This document shows positions 56,384-64,000 of a stretch of DNA of 64,000 nucleotides, in pieces (within the stretch, counting starts at the first letter, position 1; the number at the start of each line of letters is the position of its first letter). Both the position numbers and the translations under genes were made by a program. Source of the stretch: Panaeolus papilionaceus (taxonomy: Eukaryota; Basidiomycota; Agaricomycetes; Agaricales); NCBI GenBank assembly GCA_015501605.1, contig JADNRZ010000002.1, forward strand, positions 1,922,001 to 1,986,000. The letters are read 5' to 3'. The notes below the pieces were generated by a model, which searched no databases, was not told the origin of the DNA, and was given only the letters and a program-made list of their open reading frames with translations.

Positions 56384-58000
56384 ATGTCTAACGAAAGTAC
56401 ACACAAAGAACGCTCTCTCAACAGGCAAGCGGTTCTTGAAGAGGAAGAATATACCGCTGCACTCTCTCAAATCATCGCTCGGGATTTTTTCCCTTCTCTT
56501 GTTCCGCTACAGGCAACCAACCAATATCTCGATGCTGTCGAGACTCGTGATCCTCACTTAATCAACGCTTCGGTCAGATACCCGCAAGAAGTTAGCCTGA
56601 CTCCTGCGGCTCATAAGCGTCCACCACCACCTCAGACCCCATCGGAAACACCTTATGGCTATGCTGGAGAGACACCGCTACGCCTGCCTACGACGACGAC
56701 GACGACGACGGCGACGAATAGCGATGGCGAACCTCGTCAGAAACGTCCCCGTTACAACACTGATATGAGCCTAGATAACTTTCAGGCAAAATATACATCG
56801 GAGGACAACTCTAGCTTTACGCAGATTTTGGACGAGGAGAATAGAGTAAGAAAGGAAAAGTATGGATGGGCGTATGATGCGCAGAACAGAGTAGAAGCAC
56901 AGCAGGTGAAGATGATTGAGCATCGGGAGATGATGTTGATTGAGCCGCCTCAACCGACAGGTGTGCGAGGACGCATTGCTATCGAGCAGCCAAAAGTCGC
57001 TGGACTTTTGACGGGAGCTACTACTGAAGAAGGTGAAGAACAACAGGAAGAAGGTGAAGAGAATAAGAACCATGCCATGGTCTTGAAACGCAAAGAAGCT
57101 CTCGTAGTCGACGTTATGGCCCCCATCAAAGACACTCGGTCTGCTGGTGTTGATGGGTGGAAGTTCAGAGTGAGTTATTCATGCTTGTATATTATTTCTT
57201 TCTGAGCTCACCATTGTAGGCCAGGAATTCACTTATGTTCGCTCCTGACGCAGACATAGCTCCCTACGACCACCCAGAACCAGAGACTGATGTTGTCAAT
57301 GATTTCAAAGAAATTAACTATGCAAGTACTAGATTGGAGGAGCACACTGTTGGGGATGCTGCGCCAGTCTCAGCACCTCCGAGTCCGACTCGAAGTCGGA
57401 TTGACGCCGCTATTACTGGGACACCTTGTGGGTCTAAAATGCCTGCTTTGCTGAGGTCTTTGATTACTTATTCGATGAGCAGATCACCCCAGACCGAAGG
57501 ATGAGGGGTTTACTCTCGTGCCCAATCTTCCGTCTCCAACGCCAGCAGAACTTGGACCTAAGGCTATCAAACAGCTTATGACTTGGGGGACTCTACAAGC
57601 AACTCCCCGTATTCTTGGACAAAGCGATGAACCAGGGGATATGCGTACACCGTTCCATATTCCTGCTGTAACATCACGGGAAGAACTTTCACATAAGTTG
57701 TCTTCCAAAGCAGCGAAGAGCTTGCGTGCAAAAGCAGAGATGTTTGGAGGCAAGACGCCAGGCACAAAATCTAAGGGCTCTATGGCGCCTCCATCTTGGA
57801 CACCGAGGCGGTCAGAGGCTTCAGGGAGTCTTACACCCGCCGCACAAAGACTTTTGCAGAGGACAACGATGGGTGTAGCAGCAACTCGACGGGCAGAGGC
57901 AATGGAAAGGGCGGGAGGTTGGGATAGCTCTAAAGGAAAGGAACGAGATTTAGCAAACACAAGATGGACCCCAACACCGACGTCAACGACAAGGAGATAA
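56384..58000 (+). CDS. ESS2/DGCR14 nuclear splicing-associated protein
   Basis: ESS2 (DGCR14, Bis1 in fission yeast) joins the spliceosomal C complex. The N-terminus has Q-A-V-L-E-E-E-E-Y-T-A-A-L-S-Q-I-I-A-R-D-F-F-P, the family signature. LDNFQAKYTSEDNSSFTQIL and RKEKYGWAYDAQNRVE follow, then an acidic stretch and GVDGWKFRARNSLMFAPDAD. An intron (GTGGGT...GAGCAG, about 57427-57481) joins P-Y-H-P-R-P-K-D-E-G-F to LVPNLPSPTPAELGPKAIKQ, then LMTWGTL and a C-terminal S-L-T-P-A-A-Q-R-L-L. Three exons. A perfect-looking ACG repeat (56691-56718) codes poly-Thr. Confidence 0.92.
56691..56718 (+). repeat. (ACG)n trinucleotide microsatellite coding poly-Thr
   Basis: About nine ACG units with one GCG interruption lie inside the ESS2 gene and give a run of Thr. 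A three-base unit keeps the frame when it expands or contracts. Confidence 0.8.
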
Positions 58001-58099
58001 AAGTAGAATAATGTTGTACTAATGTTATCTAGTATTTTCCGTGGTTGATTAATAGGTGCCACGGTATAGATGCAACCATTAACCATTGCCTAAAACATA

Positions 58100-59066
58100 T
58101 TAAGAACTCGATGTCTTTCTACGTTTAGCGGTTGGTAATTCCTCGTCGCTTTCTGACTTGTCTATGCTGTCGGCGTTTGCCTTACTCTTGGGCTGCTCGT
58201 CACTTGCCTTTGGTATTGGCTTCTCAACTGATTTGGATGATGGTGTGACTGCTGGTTTGGCTTTCTTTTTGACAATGACCCCCTTGAGACTCTTTTTAAC
58301 ATCCTTCTTCGGTGGTGGATGCTTGGGCTTTGAGCTGGACTCGGGAGGGGGAACTGGAGATGTGTTAGAGGAAGGTTTATTCAATGCGCTTGTTCTTGCT
58401 GCAACAGCCCTGAAACGCAGTTCAGCTACAAGAACCATCATGAAAAAAAATAATGGGCCTCACTCCTTGAAATTTTTGAGCTCTTCACCATCCATCTCTC
58501 GACGCTGACGTTCTTCCGCCTCTTGCTTCTCGCGAATTGAGTCGAGAAACATGATTTCATCTTCCTCTAAAGCACGGAACTGGTTGGCTGAAAAAATATG
58601 ATAAGCCGGGTGTGACTAAGTATTGGACATAGTTGATAATATAGATTGTACCAAGTTTTGTCTTTTCTTCCCATTCTTCCTGTTTAGCGATCTGAAGGGC
58701 ACATCAGATTCCAAATACAAGGCCAGGGGTTGATGGGACATACCTTGTTCGCGGCGAGTTTCTAGGAACAGTATGAAACCAACAGCAGAAAGTGAATACA
58801 AAAAGATAACATTATAATAGAAATACTCACTTCTGCGAGAGATCTACCGTCGTAAACCTCTTCTTGGTGTTGTGGAGGTGGTTCCTGGCCAAGTCTGATT
58901 TTATAAATGAATATTGGGCAATAAAAAATAAAAATAAAAATAAAATAAAATACCTGGCATAAGCAGCTTTCCATTGTTCATCTCTACGAGCTTTTGCTGA
59001 TTCTACTTCATCCTGTGTAATAAAACGAGAGCCTACTTGACCATCTGAGAGTGAAGGAATGTCCAT
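58100..59066 (-). CDS. FAM192A/NIP30-like nuclear protein
   Basis: The N-terminal NIP30 domain is clear: GSRFITQDEVESAKARRDEQ, W-K-A-A-Y-A-R-L-G-Q-E-P-P-P-Q, YDGRSLAE, KLAANKIAKQEEWEEKTKLA and NQFRALEEDEIMFLDSIREK. In animals FAM192A/PIP30 binds the proteasome activator PA28-gamma. The C-terminal half is a Lys/Ser/Pro-rich tail ending K-R-R-K-T-S-S-S, probably nuclear localising. Exons are short (one codes only about six residues) and the introns AT-rich. One intron holds an AAAAT repeat (58919-58952). Start chosen at 59066 (M-D-I-P-S-L); an upstream in-frame ATG at 59117 adds a hydrophobic stretch and is less likely. Divergent from the membrane-protein gene with only 88 bp between starts. 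Confidence 0.87.
58919..58952. repeat. (AAAAT)n low-complexity repeat in an intron
   Basis: Repeated AAAAT/AAAAATA units lie within an intron of the FAM192A-like gene on the plus strand. Confidence 0.75.
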
Positions 59067-59154
59067 TATATGATGACCGTAAAAGGGAAAAAAGGAAATT
59101 GAAATTGATGGTGACAAGGATTTTAATGGTTATGACCACTTTTCAACTTGTTCT

Positions 59155-60630
59155 ATGTCAGTGAACACCTCAAAACATCGCTCTCCTTCATTTCCTTCAA
59201 CTGCCTCTCTCAATAATCCTGTCAGCATTCGTAGTTTTCGTCGACTACCGCCACCTGTAACAACTGTTGTCACTTCTCCTCGTAAATTCACTTTAAATTT
59301 CTCTCTTCATTGTCTTGAATGCTGACACTTTTTACATCTAGCATGGGCCAAAGATGAACCCCCTTCTCCAAAGGAACAAGCTGGTTCTATACACGACCCT
59401 TCACATGCAACAGAGTCAAGGATTTCTGATGTAGCGTCCTTTCAGTCAAATCCATCTCAATCTACTTCTCGATGGTGGACCTTCACGCTTCCCCGCCAGA
59501 GAAACGATTCTTTTGACCAGCTGCCAAGTTCCCCAAAGGCAGAGAGGAAGGGCTTCAGAGATATTTCATTGTCGTGGATGCCAACCACCAATACTCTAAG
59601 GGAAAGCGTACAACTTCGCAAGGAAAAGGAGAAGGAGGGAGAGCCTTCTACTAATCGTCCATCACTTCATTTACCCCCTCAACCTTCTACTTCTTTTACC
59701 TTGACTCAAGCACTTACACCGGGATGGGATACACCATGGACACCCCGAGCTGCTGCTCAAGGACCTTTTCAACACAATCGCCATAATGGCTCCTATGGGT
59801 TCGACAATCAATCTCGCCATAGCACCAGTGCCAGCGATGAACCCACAGGCTGGAAGCAACGGAAGAGGCAGTTTCGTTCGTTCATATTAACTCACACATA
59901 CGTCCCTCTGGTAAGTTACCTTTTTTAAAAATCATACATTAGTCCTAACAGGTGTCTGCTTTTTAGCTATTTCGTTTCATCAATATTGCCTTCACAACTG
60001 CTGCTCTGGCGCAGGCTATCATCATTCGGAGGATTGAAATTAGAAACAATGCGATGGGTGCCGTCGGGAGCTCCCCGTAAGTCTTGGCATTTCTTTTGCA
60101 CAGCCTATGAAATGTAAATTGTGATGTTAATTGTTAACCCCAGGACTGTCGTCATTATATTCGCCCCACTTACCCTTGTCCATGTCATGGCAGCCATATA
60201 TGTAGGAACATCCTCCTTTTCGTGGAACAGTTAACTGATCGCTCCGCAGTTGGAATATTTCGGTCGACCTCTAGGCCTATGGCGTACTTCGGCAAAACTT
60301 GCTCACACCCTATCCGAAGTCCTTTTCATATGCTTGTGGTCTGCAGCACTATCCCTGTCGTTTGACAACTTCTTCACGTCTTTAATACCCTGTGCAGCCC
60401 CCTCTCGCACAGCGTGGTATAATCAATTACCCCGTCCCATTACTGACGTACCGGGCTTTGAAGGCACCTTGGGTGACCGGATTTGCGACCACCAGTTGTC
60501 TCTTATCTGCCTCGTGGGTGTAGGATTGATCGCATACTGTTCTAACCTCGTTATCAGTCTTTACCGCATCATTGAGAAGGTTAAACAGCACCAGCCATCT
60601 AATGGTGGTTTACCGACACGGACACTTTAA
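59155..60630 (+). CDS. Unknown fungal multipass (about four-TM) membrane protein
   Basis: Not recognised. A disordered N-terminus of about 220 residues (M-S-V-N-T-S-K-H-R-S; a block R-W-W-T-F-T-L-P-R-Q) precedes four hydrophobic segments: SFILTHTYVPLLFRFINIAF..., TVVIIFAPLTLVHVMAAIY, LSEVLFICLWSAALSLSFDN and LSLICLVGVGLIAYCSNLVI. Conserved-looking loop motifs are FGRPLGLWRTSAKLAHT and FDNFFTSLIPCAAPSRTAWY. The W-T-F-T-L-P-R block before the membrane part suggests a family shared among fungi. Start ATG at 59155, first intron GTAAAT...ATCTAG near 59284-59340. Function unknown; a plasma- or endomembrane protein is inferred from topology. Confidence 0.75.
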
Positions 60631-60929
60631 ATACATAATTCTACTACTCTGCCATCTGACCCTATCTGAAACTACGGCGATTCACTACACTCCTTTCTAC
60701 CTACGTGTATATATTTATCTGTACATTACACCCCACCATCCATACCCTTCCAAATACATTATGACACTGCGATTCAGGCAACGTCCATGTGCCTATCTGC
60801 TATTTAATCTAATTCCCACGACTGCTGCTTTAAGCGAAAGTGACTTTAACTTTTTCTTGTATCTTCCTCGATTGGTTTTCAACCTCCCATAGTGTCGGCG
60901 ACGACGCAGTCACTCTTGAGATTTTCAAA

Positions 60930-61724
60930 ATGGTTGGTCTAATACAAGTCTTTTTTCCTTGGAAATCCTGACAAGCCATAGCCTAAAGCTTCGCGTATCC
61001 GCCATCCAGGGCATCTCTCTTCTGCGAAACCAGCACAACTCAATACCGTCGACTCAGATGTCCAAATCGATTTCAGCTCGTTAGGAACATCAAGAGAGTT
61101 TTCTTCTACAGTTGATCCTGCTCCTGAATCAGAGCAGACAGAAATCAAACTAAAACAAACTAAAAAAGCCAAGGAGATAGAGCGCAGACAGGCTTTCCTC
61201 CAAAGTCGGTATCTTCCTCTTTGCAACGAAGTTATCCATTCATTGCATGCTAATTCATTCATTCATATATTAGAACTCGAGATTGGCCAACGTCTCTTTT
61301 CTAAATCACATGAACGTCGTTTAAAACGAAAAGAGCGAGAACAGCTCGCAGGCGGTATGAACCAATTACAAGTCGCTCTTGATCAAGCAGTCAACGCAGA
61401 TCAAGAGACGGCTGCTCAGACGACAATTGCCGAGGCCGAGCAGTCTCAAAGTACAGCGAAAGATAAAGCAGCATCAAAGGCAGGCCTTATTGGCAAGAAC
61501 GGATCATCCACGCTGTCAAAGGCGCAACGGAAAAAAGCATTGTATGTCTGTCTTGTCCGATCTCTCAGCTGTTTCCCCTTGGTCTGAATACTCTTTTTTT
61601 TTATAGAGAGTTGGAACGCCTACGACACCCTTTTATCCTCAAAAACCCCGACTTCTCAGCTAACCCATTCCATACTATTCGAACACATGCTCAAAATACT
61701 CTCATCAAGCATGAAGCTCCTTGA
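60930..61724 (+). CDS. SLX9: Slx9-like ribosome biogenesis protein
   Basis: Slx9 acts in 40S pre-ribosome maturation and export. Spliced sequence begins M then P-K-A-S-R-I-R-H-P-G, matching the family start M-P-K-x-x-R-I-R. The ATG (60930-60932) is alone in a 3-nt exon followed by a 49-nt GTTGGT...CATAG intron. Next is a Lys-rich helix E-I-E-R-R-Q-A-F-L-Q joined (donor A|GTCGGT) to K-L-E-I-G-Q-R-L-F-S. RRLKRKEREQLAGGMNQLQV, an Ala-rich region and LSKAQRKKALELERLRHPFI follow, then N-P-D-F-S-A-N-P-F-H-T-I-R-T-H-A-Q-N-T-L. The last block is the C-terminal Slx9 signature. About 190 residues. Confidence 0.88.
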
Positions 61725-62100
61725 AAAAAATTACCAACAGATCCATGCTATATCGGTTTGTGTCTCTGTAGCAGTCGCGAGAGTCATTGATATATTGTAT
61801 ATACTGTCAAGATACCTCTTTACCGTTCCCCCAACGGCCACCTTCCGAAAAAATATCATTCAGCTTTAAATAATGTAATACTACAATCCACGGTTCGCAG
61901 GGTATAATATTATCTGAAATTTACAACAACAAAAAAAAAATCCCGTCCATCATGGTGCACAAGGGCCCACAGGAATGCCACATCTACAGTTTAAAATCAT
62001 AACAGAAGGCAGTGATATGTGCAACCCAATCATACATACATAATATACTTGCAAGAGGGAAGAGTGAGCAAAAGATTGCTGCTGTAAACCTATATTGACA
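61725..62100. other. Intergenic convergent 3' region between SLX9 and the coiled-coil gene
   Basis: 376 bp between convergent genes, AT-rich, with an A-run near 61929-61939. Probably two 3' UTRs; no gene is seen. Confidence 0.5.
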
Positions 62101-64000
62101 TCAATCGTCATGAGCACTCATGCCGGCACTCCAAACAGTGCTTCCACTACTCCCACCAATACTTCGCCTGGCCCGCCTGTTTGCACGCGGTGCAATTTCT
62201 GTGAAACCTCCCGGTGACCCCTTGGCAATTTCGTTGCTCAACTCCCGCTCGCGAGCGTCAAGTGCAGCTAACGAATTCTCGGCTTCTGCTTCAGCCAACG
62301 CTTCGGTGGTTAAGTTCTGTGGACCGTTAGACTGTGTTGTGGATGGGATGGCAGACGACACTGAAGCCGTGTCTGGCTCCGTGGTTGTCCTAGAACCAAA
62401 GAAAGAGAAGCGTCGGTTGGCTTTGGCGTTGGCGTTGGATTCAGACTGTGTGCTCGCGCTGCGTTCCATGCTTCCAAGCATGGGGGAAGGTAGAGGAGAG
62501 TTGGTGGCAGGTGGTTGAATGCCCATTAATTTCATGGTTGCATGGAGCCTCTCTCTTTCTTTGCGATCCTCCTCGTCTTCGTGGTTGTCCAACTTCCTGC
62601 CGGTTACTGGTGTAGAACCAGGTTTGAGAGTCAGAGGTCGAAGGTTAGAAGGCGGGTCGGGCTTCTTCTCGGCGTTGAACAATGAAAATCCTCGCCAATC
62701 GAATGAGAGTGACCTCCGATTGGCCTTCTGGCTTGGCTTAGGTGATGATAAATTAGGAGAGGCTACGTTAGGACTAGCAGGAATAGCCGGCGATGTGGAA
62801 TGCCCAAAGTTAACAGATTGTGGCCTCGCCTTCGGTGGCTGGTTGAGAGGAAGGGGAAGAGAGGGTGTTGTATTTTTGGGAATTGCTGTCGACGGTGTTT
62901 GGGGTTCCTTGTCGTAGTCTACTGCCAGAACGTGTTCGAATCCTTCCTGGGCAATGATTCTGTCAATGATTTTGGATGCATACAGTGAAAGAGCCTTATT
63001 CGCATCCTTGAGAGACTTGACCTCGTTGCGAAGGGCATTGAGGTCAGAACTGGCGTCTGCAACTGCTTCTGAGTTGGTAGCCTTGGAATCGGAGGATCGT
63101 TTGCTCTTCTTTCCGCGGTTGGCGTATTGTGGCTCGTCAATAGTTCCTGCCAAAATATCCTTGTTCTCTGCGCGGCCGAGCTCTGCAGCAAGATCAAGGC
63201 CAGGACCAGTAATAGGAAGATCGGCAAGGGATTCCCCTCGCCCACCTTGGGTAGAAGAGGTACGCTTCCTGGTAGGGTGACGAGCTGAACGGGATGTCTG
63301 TGGGACGTCCGAATCTGAGGTGTTTCCGGGTAAATCTGCATCGAAAAGATCATGAGGTTCCTCATGAACAGGATCCAAAGTACTGCGGCCAAGACTGCGC
63401 ATGCTGGCAACGTCGGCGCTAGCACCATCGTCATCGGTAACATCATCCTCACTTGTGGCCGATGTCCCTCCGACTTGGCGGATGAGGTCGAACTGACCGC
63501 TGAGAGTCTTCTCCCGAAGAAGGATCATGTAGCTCTCATTTTCTTCCTGGAGCTCTTGATTGACGCGCTTCAGGTCAACTAACTGAGTTTGCATCAAAAT
63601 CAAGGTGCTCTGCAGTGATGCATAGGATGTCGACAAGGTTGATAACTCCAACTTGAGCGATGTCATTTCAGCGGGTTCGTTGTCGGGGTCGTTGAGATCC
63701 TGCCGAGAGCTCTTCTGGCTGATATTATCAGAAACGGATATCCTTGATTCATCGTCGTCTTCAACATTTTCCTCCTCCTGCTCAGCATCAATGGAAGAAA
63801 GAATAGGATCTACTCGTTTTCGGGCTTGATTGAGTGTTTGAATGCGACTTTTCAGATGCTGTTCATTGTCGTAAAAAGCCTGTCGTTCAGCTTCGAATGT
63901 TGCGGTCTAAAGCAGTGACGGTCAAATTTAACAAACCGACGAGCGAAGAGTACTGAACAAAGAAGCGCACCTGCTCATTGTACCTCCTCTGTATATCCCT
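62101..64000 (-). CDS. Coiled-coil protein, 5' end cut by window edge
   Basis: Not recognised. A large exon (stop at 62101-62103) continues upstream past its first ATG to an acceptor near 63907, then an intron of about 60 nt (donor GTGCGC near 63971), and coding runs to base 64000. The N-terminal visible part is coiled coil: ERQAFYDNEQHLKSRIQTLN and LVDLKRVNQELQEENESYMI with L-L-R-E-K-T-L-S-G. An acidic and Ser-rich stretch follows, and then a short conserved-looking helix ASKIIDRIIAQEGFEHVLAV. The rest is Pro/Ser-rich and basic, ending with R-A-N-R-R-A-R-R-S-I-G-G. Likely a cytosolic structural or polarity scaffold, but this is only inference from composition. Confidence 0.72.

Noticed and set aside
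57484..58086. A 200-residue open frame antisense to ESS2
   Set aside because: It is a shadow of the ESS2 last exon, with no motifs and no splice partners.
62120..62917. Two 132-residue plus-strand frames inside the right-edge coiled-coil gene
   Set aside because: Complement of a Pro/Ser-rich coding exon; low-complexity Leu/Gly/Ser translation without domain features.

Overview
The window is a gene-dense piece of a filamentous fungal nuclear genome. It is most likely from an Agaricomycete (mushroom-forming basidiomycete). The evidence is about 30 protein-coding genes in 64 kb, almost all broken by many introns of roughly 45-80 nt. Gene content is typical of fungi: a HapX-type iron regulator, a GIT1-like phosphodiester transporter, INO80, a Rac1 GTPase and NudE. 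Several further proteins look like lineage-specific families of this group. I see no transposon, rRNA, tRNA, CRISPR array or prokaryotic feature.

Layout, left to right. 1-7 kb: a large single-pass membrane protein cut by the left edge, Rac1, and a basidiomycete-type zinc-finger protein, all on the minus strand. 7-21 kb: a TMEM256/DUF423 membrane protein divergent from the rRNA methyltransferase Spb1; an Sls1-like mitochondrial protein; a GIT1-like MFS transporter divergent from eIF3b; and HapX. 21-32 kb: a 793-residue PPR protein divergent from an SLC35F5-like transporter. The transporter runs tail-to-tail into an XRCC2-like RecA-fold protein, and their coding regions overlap by 101 bp. A large DHX29-like DEAH/DEVH RNA helicase follows. 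33-38 kb: the INO80 ATPase. 38-53 kb is rich in organelle metabolism: fumarase (with an apparent mitochondrial/cytosolic dual start), PEX11, CMC1, lipoyl synthase, ribosomal protein eS28, a GT8 glycosyltransferase, Kae1, a coiled-coil protein with a conserved C-terminal domain, and the PDH E2 subunit divergent from exosome Csl4. 53-64 kb: NudE, ESS2/DGCR14, a FAM192A/NIP30-like protein divergent from an unknown multipass membrane protein, SLX9, and a coiled-coil protein cut by the right edge.

Functional themes are ribosome biogenesis and translation (Spb1, Slx9, eS28, eIF3b, DHX29-like, Kae1, Csl4) and mitochondrial or peroxisomal function (Sls1-like, PPR, fumarase, Cmc1, lipoyl synthase and its client E2, Pex11). 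Many genes sit in divergent pairs with short shared promoters. The most interesting signals are fine-scale. Three small genes have the start codon alone in a 3-nt first exon. Two divergent neighbours (CMC1 and lipoyl synthase) each carry a 52-nt GC-AG intron. An 18-bp perfect repeat with a CACGTG core links fumarase intron 1 to the PEX11 promoter. CACGTG hexamers are concentrated in divergent promoters.

All exon structures were read by eye from splice signals and protein continuity, so exact ends are predictions. Family names rest on recognised motifs, not on database searches.
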